Origin: Clostridium_AI sp964409685
GTDB taxonomy: Bacteria > Bacillota > Clostridia > Lachnospirales > Lachnospiraceae
NCBI GenBank assembly: GCA_964409685.1
Contig: CAYPEJ010000001.1
Span: 124,001-188,000 of the forward strand
DNA: 64,000 nt
Reading direction: 5' to 3'
Under the pieces are notes generated by a model that made no database searches, was not told the DNA's origin, and worked only from the letters and a program-made list of their open reading frames with translations. Numbering within the stretch: the first letter of the stretch is position 1; each line of letters begins with the position of its first letter. Position numbers and translations under genes: made by a program. Below are positions 39,001 to 48,800 of the stretch, in pieces.

Positions 39001-42000
39001 TTATCCACTGAGAGCAGGAATTAGTGCATTTGGTGCTGGAGGCTCGAATGCACATGTCATCTTGGAAGAATATGTACAGCATAAGCATGTTGAGAGGGAA
39101 GAGACAGGAACAGAAGTATTTGTTTTATCAGCTCAGAATGGAGAGCGACTAAAAGAATATGCAGCAGATATGGCAGAATATCTGGAGAGAAAGAGTTCAG
39201 AAATGGATGATAACCAGAAAAAATATTACTTCCACGATGTCTGCTATACTGCCCAGATTGGAAGAGATGCAATGGACGAGCGTCTTGCGGTGACTGCTGA
39301 AAAACTGCAGGATGTTATAGAGGGATTAAAGATGTATGTGAAGGGTCAGAGGATGGACAAACTTTTCACGGGAAATATTCATAGCATTCAGGAAGGTAAA
39401 CAGTCTGAAAATGTCGCAAGTGCCTGGGTAAACGGTAAGGAAGTAGACTGGAAACAGATTGAAAGAAAAGGCTGCAGCAGAGTTTCACTGCCACATTATC
39501 CATTTAGGAAGAAACGTTACTGGATAAATAGTTTTGAAACAAAAGATAAAAAAATAGAAGTAATAAAACAAGTGGAGACGGAGCCTGTGCTTGAGAAACC
39601 ACTGGAAGAAAATATCACAAAGCGTGAAGTACCACAATGGGATGTATTAGCAGAGAACTATGCAGGAACCGGGGTTTCGTTGGAAATTGTGGATGAAACA
39701 ATAGCATTAGTTAAAATGCAGGATTATGAACATAGAAACTCATTTTCCAATGAGATGATTGCAGGTCTGGTTCATGTATTTAATGAGATACGCGCCAATG
39801 AACAGTTAAAAGCTGTTGTGGTAACAGGATGCAAAAATGTATTTAGTATGGGAGGCACTAAGGAACAGTTAAATAATATTGCAGATGAAAAATGCAGATT
39901 TTCCGATGCACCATTTTTATTCAGGGGATTTCTAGAGCTGGATATTCCTGTTATATCGGCAATGCAGGGACATGCTTCAGGTGGCGGAATGCTTTTTGGC
40001 TTATATGCAGATTTGGTGTTAATGGCAGAAGAAGGTATCTATAGTGCAACCTTTACCAAGTACGGTTTTACACCAGGTATGGGAGCAACCTTTATATTAC
40101 CAGAGCGATTTGGAAAACTGTTAGCAAATGAAATGATGCTTACGGCGAAGACATTTACTGGAAAACAGCTTAGAGAACGGGGAGCGTCGGTAATTGTAAA
40201 ACCAGCAGAGAAAGTATTAGAAGAAGCAATGCAGTTAGCTAGGATGATAAGTGAAAAGCCAAGAACGACATTATTGGTTTTGAAAAAAGAGATGTCCTCT
40301 AGAATACTGACACAGCTGCTTCCTATTATTGAAATTGAAGAACAGATGCATCGTAAAACATTTACACAGGGTGAAGTAAAAAAGAGAATTGGGCATTATT
40401 ATATTGATACAAAAAGCGATAAATTCACTAAGGGTAAGAAAGATAAAGAGATATCAGTTGTGGAACAAGCAGATAGTGAAAAGCCGCAGAATACAGAAAA
40501 GCACTTACGTGATGTAGATTATGAAAAAGCTGAGATGCCACAAGAAGAACTGACAAATATTACTGCAAAACTCGTTGCAATAGTAGGAGTTATTCTTCAT
40601 ATAGAAGAAGATGAGATTGCAGATAATATTACGTTCCGTGACATGGGTGTAGATTCCATTAGTGGTGTAGAAATTATTCGTGATATCAATCATTCATTTG
40701 GTTTAAATTTAGATGCTGTTATGTTATATGATTATCCAACAGTGACTGAGATGAGTGAATTTATTCAAAAATCGATTGCTGCTGGCGGAGCTGCTGATTA
40801 TAAACCTAAAGAAGATGTATGGGGAGAACGCAAATCATACGCAGAAGAGAAAGAGAATGTTATGGTACCTGAAGTGCCGCTAAAACAAGAAGATGAAGAG
40901 GAACAGTTAGAACGGATTGAAAGCAGATTGCGAGTTATTGTACAGGATATTCTTCACATTGAGGAAGATGAAATCAATGATTACATGACATTTAGCGAAA
41001 TGGGAGTGGATTCCATCAGTGGTGTAGAAATCATCCGTGATATAAATAATGCATATGGATTCAATCTGGATGCGGTAGTACTTTATGATTATCCAACAAT
41101 TCCGGAAATGAAGAAGTATGTAGCATCACTTATGAAACAGGAGAATAAAATCGAACAGCCTGTGCAAATATCAAAAGAAGAGAAAACAGATACATCCTCA
41201 TCATTTTTCTTTAAATCAAGTGCGGTTTATGGAAGAAATAATGGAAGTAATAAGGTAGCAGATACTAGTTTAGAAGAAAAAGAGGAGAAAAACTCTGTAA
41301 GACAGCTAAAACCATTAAAAAGAAAAGAGAATGCAGCAGTAAAACAGCCTTTGAAGAAACTGAAAATGGTGGAGAAACATGAACATGTCGAAACAGTGAA
41401 TCGAAACCATGCAACGAATAAAATAGTTCTTTCTCATAATAAAGAACAGCATAAAGAACCAGCTTCTAAGGAAGAGGGGGAATCGGAAAAAGAAACACAT
41501 AAAAAGGAAGAAAGAACAGAAAGCCAGCTAGGAAACCATACAGCAATGGATATCGCAATCGTTGGAATGTCAGGACGTTTTCCAGGAGCTGAAAATATTG
41601 AGAAGTTTTGGAGTAACCTAAAGAATGGTGTCAACAGTATCAGAAAGGTTCCAAAAGATAGATGGGATGCAGACAAATATTACAGTGCTGATGTAAGTGC
41701 GCCAGATAAATCCTATTGCCGTAATGGAGGATTTTTATCAAATGTAGAGGAGTTTGATCCGTTGTTCTTTCATATTCCGCCAATAGAGGCTGAATATATG
41801 GACCCACAGCAGAGAATATTCCTTGAGGAGTGCTGGAAGGCCTTAGAGAATGCAGGATACTCGGATACAGAACTATCTAATAAAAAATGCGGAGTATTTG
41901 TTGGTGCAGCACAGGGAGATTATACAAAGAAACTTGGAAAAACACGTTCCTTGAATACTGCCGAAGCCTTTTCTGGTGTTTCAACTTCAATATTGGCAGC

Positions 42001-42835
42001 CAGGATTTCATACCTATTAAACCTGAAAGGGCCAAGTATGGCAATCGATACCGCTTGTTCCTCTTCATTAGTGGCATTGCACCTTGCATGCTTAAGTATT
42101 TTAAATGGAGAATGTGATATGGCGCTGGCAGGAGGAATACGACTGATGTTCACACCATCACTGTTTTTGCAGACAAGTAAAATGGAAATGTTATCAAAGT
42201 CAGGTAACTGTTATGCATTTGATCATAGAGCAGATGGAACCATTATGAGTGAAGGTTGTGGAGTTGTTGTACTAAAACCTCTGAGAAAGGCAATCGAGGA
42301 TAGAGATTATATTTACGGTGTAATAAAAGGTACAGGAACTAATCAGGATGGCAAGACGAACGGAATTACGGCACCAAGTGCACAATCCCAATCACAGCTT
42401 GAGCGGGATGTGTACGATAGATACGGAATTAATCCTAGAGATATCTCTTATGTAGAAGCACATGGTACGGGAACATCACTGGGTGATCCAATTGAGGTAA
42501 AGGCGTTGACAGATGCTTTTCGTAACTTTACATCTGATAAGCAGTTTTGTTCGATAGGTTCTGTTAAAACAAATATCGGACATGCAACTATGGCTGCAGG
42601 AGTTATCAGTTTAATCAAAGTATTACTGTCGATGAAACACAAAGAGATACCACCTTTACTAAACTACGAAAAAGCAAACGAACATATTCATTTTGAAGAT
42701 TCACCGTTCTATGTAAATACAGAGCTTGCCCAGTGGAAAACGGAGGAAGGCAGAAAACGTATGGCAGCAATAAGTGCATTTGGTTTCAGTGGAACGAACT
42801 GTCACGTTGTTGTGGAAGAAGCACCTGATTTATAA
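33023..42835 (+). CDS. Trans-AT PKS 2, two modules plus a terminal KS
   Basis: 3270 residues from ATG 33023, chosen because GGAGGG (33009-33014) is eight bases upstream; the longer frame from 32990 has no such site. Residues 1-33 are a two-helix docking domain (LKQVKEGRLSPEEAVQRL). Module 4: KS (91-516, Cys261), DH (His718 in HKVNGVGIMP, Asp875 in HPALLDGALQ), KR (1187-1385, Tyr1335), ACP (Ser1493). Module 5: KS (1586-2018, Cys1754 in DTMCSSS), ECH2 domain (2220-2460), tandem ACPs (Ser2545, Ser2664, nearly identical GVDSISGVEIIRDIN). A long Lys/Glu-rich linker follows. Module 6 begins with KS (2842-3268, Cys3012) and the protein stops straight after it, so the module is completed by PKS 3. 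The KR has the Asp of the D-alcohol type. Module 5 has no KR and is a predicted beta-branching site. Confidence 0.93.
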   Translation: MTNDLYNSLLKQVKEGRLSPEEAVQRLKTGVQDTKEVKEDVKTGVILKSGMASKRCMQRRPRNGLNCRKAPVEAMEKVDTVQKEDVSFRENDIAVIGFSGRFPDAPDTDAFWKNLKAGKDSVRVLPEKRFHTSEFYSEDMKVPNKSYCISGGYLENVADFDAAFFNISPLEAQYMDPQSRLFLEEAWKSFEHAGYSTDKLSGTKCGVFVGCAQGDYLNYIRKQGVKLNAHVLNGYSTNMLAARISYYLNLTGKNLSIDTACSSSLVAVHEACQSILRDECDMALAGGVYVASSMDMYVMASKGGMLSKTGKCSVFDNAADGFVPSEAVGCIVLKRMEQAIKDHDSIYGVIKGSAVNYDGKTNGITAPSMLSQVALEKEVFQKSGIQPDTISYVETHGTGTKLGDPIEVNALKESFRTDTNAKGYCALGSVKSNIGHALCASGIVSMIKVLLCMNHKELVPTIHYSKLNEHIKLENTPFYINTEHKKWNSDNGPRRACVSSFGLSGTNCHVLMEEAPECIREKGTEAVRMIVLTAKSWNALKQKERDLYDWILKADRTENLADISYTLIDGRTHFMYREAFLVSTVDELKDKLQEVIEERTVENFYKKESMNCKEEIENETERLEEVLKNRTSSQSISMAEMQEIALCFVNGATLNFEELFLNEDIRRIALPVYPFEEEKYWVQEKEEKQTSVFEKINQLGKNEFSIIFKGDEFFFTEHKVNGVGIMPGAAYLELIQSCMSIVDKQFAYQIENIVFHQAFSNQLESLELRIHFYKKDSGYEFKIQSGSRELLYVEGMCTQRKQVQDSFISLQQMKENICEEKDTESCYRIHQDKGIEYQGSFRAMKKCFCHGREALAYIELPKKEEKYCLHPALLDGALQTISVLDDYTKFSGNGYLPFSIGCVSIYQALDQCAYVYTNLKEISEYALNADILILDREGQMVVKLNDVISVPFRKNQNSLVYIRSVWRERKLEQKPMEGLKGTAIVFQSERDNVKNVIEAGRVFADCAHVFYVQFGDSYKEQGNIIQIQNDCEEDYIRLFEKAGQYDENVHILYSQSKLDNLASALGKENILEYTIGNLTAMIKGIYEASIHRHVTILCLSHGENLLHAALGGFARSIMMEYKTITMKVIAYEENEMEQTLPDIIKSEFAPDEKSQVSIQYRDGARFESVLEENKVNDRNNSLPMKENGVYLISGGMGGLGQIFAEYITSDYHGTVLLLGRRPADDKIEGRLNELSGDSVNKEYIQCDVSNREQTHRTIQMLKAKYGHIDGVIHCAGVLRDALCVYKKREDIRCVLEPKILGAIHLDDELKEEKLDFFVCCSAIASIFGNTGQVDYAYANAFLDSFCEYRNVLVRDGKRFGKSVSVNWPYWEQGGMLIDEETSRKLEKRLGMKPLKTRNGINAFNQMLSMNESSQAVIEGRPEQILTSRAMQNDEFIDNNSFVNEYENKAAQTGTDEIQDYTENLLKSIIAEAIMLPVEKMKADVSFDEYGIDSLVVIDVNEKLEEKFGKLPKTLLFEYKTVHDLAGYLAKSKESELVSMMSVLQPVKSVSESSKSECTTSIPVSVPFESKSSEEQEDNGYEPGEDEIAIVGLAGRYPQASTLEQFWDNLLKGEDCITEIPRERWDCESFYNPDKDAKGKSYTKWGGFIKDADKFDAAFFHIAPREAEKMDPQERLFLETAYSAIEDAGYKKADVEGKKTGVYVGVMYNNYQLLALDEYRKNHETAINTSFSAIANRVSYFFDFRGESMAVDTMCSSSLTALYSACQSIKCGDIDSAIVGGVNLSLHFMKYLALSEGKFMSSDGRCKSFGAGGDGYVPGEGVGAIYIKPLKKALQDGDHVYALIKSAALNHGGRTNGFTVPNPNAQAEVIEDALEKAQINPRTIGVIEAHGTGTSLGDPIEIAGLTKAFNKYTTETGFCPIGSLKANIGHLESAAGIAGITKVLLEMEHKTLVPSIHSQQLNPFISFEDTPFYVQHKPEVWNRTVMKENGREVVYPLRAGISAFGAGGSNAHVILEEYVQHKHVEREETGTEVFVLSAQNGERLKEYAADMAEYLERKSSEMDDNQKKYYFHDVCYTAQIGRDAMDERLAVTAEKLQDVIEGLKMYVKGQRMDKLFTGNIHSIQEGKQSENVASAWVNGKEVDWKQIERKGCSRVSLPHYPFRKKRYWINSFETKDKKIEVIKQVETEPVLEKPLEENITKREVPQWDVLAENYAGTGVSLEIVDETIALVKMQDYEHRNSFSNEMIAGLVHVFNEIRANEQLKAVVVTGCKNVFSMGGTKEQLNNIADEKCRFSDAPFLFRGFLELDIPVISAMQGHASGGGMLFGLYADLVLMAEEGIYSATFTKYGFTPGMGATFILPERFGKLLANEMMLTAKTFTGKQLRERGASVIVKPAEKVLEEAMQLARMISEKPRTTLLVLKKEMSSRILTQLLPIIEIEEQMHRKTFTQGEVKKRIGHYYIDTKSDKFTKGKKDKEISVVEQADSEKPQNTEKHLRDVDYEKAEMPQEELTNITAKLVAIVGVILHIEEDEIADNITFRDMGVDSISGVEIIRDINHSFGLNLDAVMLYDYPTVTEMSEFIQKSIAAGGAADYKPKEDVWGERKSYAEEKENVMVPEVPLKQEDEEEQLERIESRLRVIVQDILHIEEDEINDYMTFSEMGVDSISGVEIIRDINNAYGFNLDAVVLYDYPTIPEMKKYVASLMKQENKIEQPVQISKEEKTDTSSSFFFKSSAVYGRNNGSNKVADTSLEEKEEKNSVRQLKPLKRKENAAVKQPLKKLKMVEKHEHVETVNRNHATNKIVLSHNKEQHKEPASKEEGESEKETHKKEERTESQLGNHTAMDIAIVGMSGRFPGAENIEKFWSNLKNGVNSIRKVPKDRWDADKYYSADVSAPDKSYCRNGGFLSNVEEFDPLFFHIPPIEAEYMDPQQRIFLEECWKALENAGYSDTELSNKKCGVFVGAAQGDYTKKLGKTRSLNTAEAFSGVSTSILAARISYLLNLKGPSMAIDTACSSSLVALHLACLSILNGECDMALAGGIRLMFTPSLFLQTSKMEMLSKSGNCYAFDHRADGTIMSEGCGVVVLKPLRKAIEDRDYIYGVIKGTGTNQDGKTNGITAPSAQSQSQLERDVYDRYGINPRDISYVEAHGTGTSLGDPIEVKALTDAFRNFTSDKQFCSIGSVKTNIGHATMAAGVISLIKVLLSMKHKEIPPLLNYEKANEHIHFEDSPFYVNTELAQWKTEEGRKRMAAISAFGFSGTNCHVVVEEAPDL
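39680..40400 (+). other. In-cis ECH2 (PksI-type) domain of module 5
   Basis: Second crotonase domain, reading VVVTGCKNVFSMGGTKEQL, MQGHASGGGMLFGLYADLVL and FTKYGFTPGMGATF, with the C-terminal MHRKTF. It is followed by two ACPs, a duplication often seen where beta-branching enzymes act. Confidence 0.85.
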
Positions 42836-42865
42836 AGAATGGTAAAATGGAGGAACTTTTATTTC

Positions 42866-45800
42866 ATGGATAATCAAAGAGTAAGTATATGGAGTAATAA
42901 AACTGGTTGGCTGAAAAGTGAAGAAGAATATGTGGAAGAAATAACAAAGGAAACAGTACAAAAGGAGAAAGTCTTGCCAGATAGAAAGACATCCTGGAGA
43001 ACCTACCCAATTGCATTGTCAGCTAAGAGCGAAGATGCTCTGTATGAAAAGATATGTGATTTAAAGAAATGGATTAACAAAGAGGGGAAAAACCAGACGC
43101 TTGGGAATATTTCATATACGCTTCTGGCATGCAGAAGTCATTTTAATATCCGTTGTGCAATGCTTGTAAAAAGTTTAGATGAGCTAGAAGAGTATCTGCA
43201 GATATTATGTGATACACATAAGCAGTCTCAAGTGAGCCTGGTACAGAGAATTTATAAGAACGGACATGTAAAAGGGGAAGAACTAAAGAGACTGACCAGG
43301 GAAGTTAATGTTATTTCAAGTGGTTCATATTATAATGAGGACGAAGAATACCACATGAAAAATATGATGGTCTATTATGTAAAGGGTGCGGATATCCCTT
43401 TCAAAGAGTTGTTTGCATCTACTTCCTATCGAAAAACTGCAATGCCAGTATATCCATTTAGCAGAGATGTTTATTGTATTTCAGATGGCTTAGATATGGA
43501 AGATACAACTGAAGAGAAAAAGTATCCTATGTTTGATTCTATAGAATATGAAAATGATGAAATCGTGTGTAAAAAAGTTTTATCCCGAAATGATTTCTAT
43601 ATTCGGGAACATCAGGTGGGAAATGAAATGGTCCTGCCTGGAGTGGCATATCTTGAGATGGCACGTTCTGCTTTAGAAACGGCCAAACCACAGATAACGG
43701 TAAATTATATAAGTGAGGTATACTGGCTCAATCCGATTCGACTAAAAGTTATGTCAGATCAATATGAAGTATATATTAGGCTGATAAAAAGTGGAGAAAG
43801 TGAATACCAATTCCAGATAACTTCATATAAAGAAGAGTTACAGCTCGTTCACGGATATGGCTCGCTTATCTGTAATCAGGAATTAGAAGTACAGGAGAAA
43901 GTCGATGTTGAATATCTGAAAAGCAGATGTACGAACGAATTATCTTCTAGTGACTGTTATGAACAGTTAGAAAAACATGGACTTATGCTTGGTCACGCTT
44001 TTCATACGATTCACAGTTTAGCAGGAAATAGAAAAGAAGCAGTAAGCAGTCTTTTACTGCCAGCAGAACTTAGCAGTGATTTCGATTCCTATGTACTACA
44101 TCCGAGTCTTTTGGATGGTGCGTTAGAAACGGTAAGCTGTCTTTTCTATGACAATTATGGAAACAAAGCATCTGCTTCCTTACCATACAGTGTCAAGCAG
44201 GTTACCATTTATCAATCGATACCAGAAGAGTGTTATGCATATACAAAAGAATCAGAAGTACAGGTTGAGAATGCAGTCTGTTATGATGTTTTGATTATAG
44301 GAAAAGACGGAAAAGTATGTGTACAGGTAAATGGTTTTGCCTTAATACATCAAACAGAGGAAAATAAATTAGAAGAAGCACTTTATTATCGTCCAGTTTG
44401 GAAGAATGTAGAGTTAGAAAATATATGTACACTTCCAGAACAGATTATTTTAATAGATGCAGAGAAATCCTTGCTTCAAGCGTTTAAACGAGATGGTAAA
44501 AATGTCATTGAAGTAGTAAGAAACAGTGATTTCTCACAAAAAGACAATAGATATCAACTTGATATCATGAAACAGGAGCATTTTGAAAAGCTATTCGACG
44601 TTTTAGGAAGAAAAGAAGATATGGGCATCCTATTTCAAACTAAAATCGCAGAAGATGGGTTTGAGAATCAGGAACAGTACTTTCAGCCGATACTTGCACT
44701 TGCGAGAGCTATATGTGCAAAGGGGTTAAGAAATGTAAGATTTCTTAATCTCACAAACCAGCTCTTTCATCCAGTAAATCAAGCAATTACGTCGTTATTA
44801 CAGACAATACATTTAGAATATAAGTCGTTTCAGGGAAAGAATCTTGCAATTGACTTGATGCCTGAAAATATTGTGGGAATATGCAGTACAATATTACGGG
44901 ATGAAGTACCAGCGGTCTGCTGCCGCTATATGGATGGAACTCTGAGTGGTCTTACTTATGAGGAAATTCAAACAAAGCAGGAACCCTTTGAACCGAAAAC
45001 AGGAGAAGTATATCTTGTTACAGGAGGAGCGGGAGGCCTTGGATACCAGGTAGCACAGTTGTTTGTAAAGAAATCTGCTTCTGTCATTATGACTGGGAGA
45101 AGCAGGGAAAGTGCTGAGATTCGGAATAAAGTAACTGAATTAAATCGAGAGGCAGGCAGTGCAGAATATATCGCTAGTGATATAAGCAGTCAGCAGGATG
45201 TAAAAGACCTTATACAATACATAAAAAACAAGTATGGTAAAATCGATGGTATTATCCACGCAGCAGGCGTAAATAGAGACTCTTTTATTTGGAATAAGCA
45301 GATGGAGGAAGTAAAAGATGTATTTGCTGCAAAGATACGTGGAACTATACTTCTTGATGAGATGACAAAAGATGAGAAAATGAAACTTTTTGTTTGCTTT
45401 TCCTCTATAGCAGCGGTAGGTGGATGTATTGGTCAATCGGATTACTCATTTGCAAATGGGTTTATGGATGGCTACATGCAGCATCGTAGGGCACTTGCAG
45501 AGAAAGAAAATCGCAGCGGACAGAGTTATTCCATCAACTGGAGTTTATGGGAAGATGGAGGAATGCAAGTAGATAAAGAGACAAAGGATTATTTTAGAGA
45601 AGGAATGGGAGTAACTCCTTTGTCAGGAAAAACAGGAATGAATGCATTTATGAACATAATAAATGGAAAAGAAACTCAGGTAGTCTGCATTTGCGGGGAT
45701 AGAGAAAAGATTGCGGGGAATATTTGTATGGAAATGAAGAAAAATACAGCTTCCATGACGGAACAGAGTGACGAAAGCATTAGAAGTTTTATAATGGAAC

Positions 45801-48800
45801 AGACTACGCAGTCCATGATGGATATTTTAAAATTAAGACGCAAGGATATCAAAGGTGACACTGAACTTGCGGATTATGGTTTTAATTCCTTAACGTTTAC
45901 CAGTCTTTCTAATGATTTAAATCAGAGATTCGAAATAAATACGTTTACACCTGCCAGCTTTTTTGAACTGGATACCGTTAATGCAATCTGTGATATGCTG
46001 ATGAAACAGGATACTAGTCAGATTCAAAGAAAAATGAATAGAAATAAAAAAAGCAATATAGAACCAGCACCTATAAAAAAAGAACAGAAGATAGTAATGT
46101 CTCAGCCAGCAGTAAAAAAAGAACAAAAGGATGCTGTTAATGTTTCTTATCAGGCAGTGCATACCCAGTCTATGGAACAAGAACCAATTGCCGTTATTGG
46201 TATTAGCGGGGTAATGCCTCAGAGTGAAAATCTAGATGAGTTCTGGAACCACATAAAGGAACAAGATGACTTAATTACAGAAATTCCAAAAGACAGATGG
46301 GACTGGAAAACATATTATAGCGAAGATGGTGTGAAAGAGAATACAACGTATTCAAAGTGGGGCGGCTTTATGAAGCAAGTTGACCAGTTTGACTGCAGAT
46401 TCTTCGGAATATCACCAAAAGAAGCTGAGTTAATGGATCCACAGCAGCGGATTTACATGGAAACGATTTATAAAACAATTGATAATGCTGGTTATAAGCC
46501 ATCCGACTTTTCAGGCACAAAAACAGGTATGTTTGTAGGCGTTTCTACAATGGATTATTATAACATCATGAAAGAAGCAGGAATGCCGATGGAAGCACAT
46601 ACTTCAACGGGAATTTCCCATTGTGTACTGGCTAACCGTATCTCATACCTTTTGGATATACATGGTCCAAGTGAGCCGATTGATACAGCCTGCTCAAGTT
46701 CTTTAATTGCTATTCACAGAGCGGTGGAGTCTATTCACAATGGAGACTGCGAAATGGCTTTTGCCGGAGGAGTCAACGTTATCCTAAGTCCAATGCTTCA
46801 TATAGCATTCGGCAAAGCAGGAATGCTGAGTAAAGACGGAAGATGTAAAACATTTGATACCTCAGCAGATGGGTATGTAAGAGGAGAAGGTGCGGGTGCA
46901 ATTCTTTTGAAACCTTTAAGTAAAGCAAAACAGGATAAAGATCATATTTATGCTGTTATTAAGTCTACTGCTGTAAATCATGGGGGAAAGGCTAATACAT
47001 TGACCTCACCGAATCCGAATGCCCAGGCAGAACTTTTATATAAAGCATATACAAAAGCCGGAATACATCCGGACGAAGTAAGCTATATAGAAGCACATGG
47101 AACGGGGACTTCTTTAGGAGATCCAATTGAAATAAATGGCTTAAAGAAGGCTTATCAGATGTTGAAAGATTCGAGCAGAGAAAGCAGTAATGTGGTAAAT
47201 CCAAGATGTGAAATTGGTACTGTAAAAACGAATATTGGGCATCTTGAAGCGGCTGCTGGAATTGCTGGGATTTTAAAAGTTATATTGTCAATGGAACATA
47301 AGACAATTCCAGGTATTGTACATTTGAATCATCTAAATCCTTATATAAAATTAGATGGAACCCCATTTCATATTATTGATCGTACATCGGAATGGAAGGC
47401 ACCAAGAAATGCACAGGGAGAAGAACTTCCTAGAATTGCTGGTGTCAGTTCCTTTGGTTTTGGAGGAGCGAATGCCCATATTGTGCTGGAGGAGTACACT
47501 GGCAACAATGACAGTAATATTTCATTTGAGCAGAATCTATTTGTATTATCGGCCAAGAAACAGGAGAGCCTTCGTTTACAGGCAAAGGAACTACTAGACT
47601 ATCTGCAAAACAGAGTTGTGGAAGAAAAACGTCCTGTGAATGTGGACAAGGCAGGAGTACAGGATTCTCGAAGAGTTCTCGAATGTATTAGCAGACAGCT
47701 GTCTGTTCCAGTAAATGATATCGATGTTTTTGACTCTTTGTCTGATTACGGTATGGATGTAATACAATTAGAAAAATTATCTGATGAAATAAATAGAGAA
47801 TTTGACACTGAGATAAGCTGTGATGATTTGCGTGGACAGAAAAATGTGAATGATATTGTAACAATGATTTTACAGCGTGAAGGAGTCAAGGAAAAAGGCA
47901 TCCAGGCAGATATGGAAGGCAGTCAGGAATGGTTAAGCAGCGTTGCATATACGCTTCAGAAGGGAAGACAAGCATACCAAGAGCGTTTATGCATTCTGGC
48001 GTCTAGTCTTACGAAACTGATTTCCAAGCTGGAGGCATATATTGCGGATAAAGAAGAAGCTGGCATTTATACTGGTAGTGCAAAAGAATTGGAAGAGAAA
48101 CTTGGAAGTTTCTTCGATGGTGAAGTAGGAAGTAGATATATTAGCGATTTGATAAAAGAAAAGAATTGGGAGAAACTTGCTCAATTATATGTAATGGGAT
48201 TTGATATTGAATGGAATCTTTTGTATGAAGATGGCATACCACAACGAGTTGCGCTTCCAGGATATATTTTTCAGAATAAACGGGTTTGGTTTCGCAAAGA
48301 AGACAGAGCTGAGATGCCAAAGACATTGGATTTGAAAGATTTCGATAGGACAGAGCCAATTAAGAAAAATAAATCTGGAGAAGCAAAATCAAATGCAGTT
48401 GACTGGGAACAAATCATGGCGGATGCAGATGACTCAGTAGTAACTTTGGAAATGGCAGATACAAATATTGCATTGATACGCATGCAAGATCGTCAGAACC
48501 GTAATATGTTTTCGAATAATCTAATCGGAGGCTTGATGAAGCGTTTTAAAGAACTGAAAGGCAGGGATGATGTAAAAGCGATTATTGTTACTGGATATGA
48601 AAATGTATTTAGCATGGGAGGTACTCAGGAACAGCTTCATGGAATTGCCAGTGCAAACAGTCATTTTACAGATATTCCGTTCTTGTATAGTGGTCTATTA
48701 AAGGCAGATGTACCAGTAATATCAGTGATTCAGGGACATGCCACTGGAGGCGGATTTTTATTTGGATTATATGGTGACATCGTGATGCTGTCTGAGGAAA

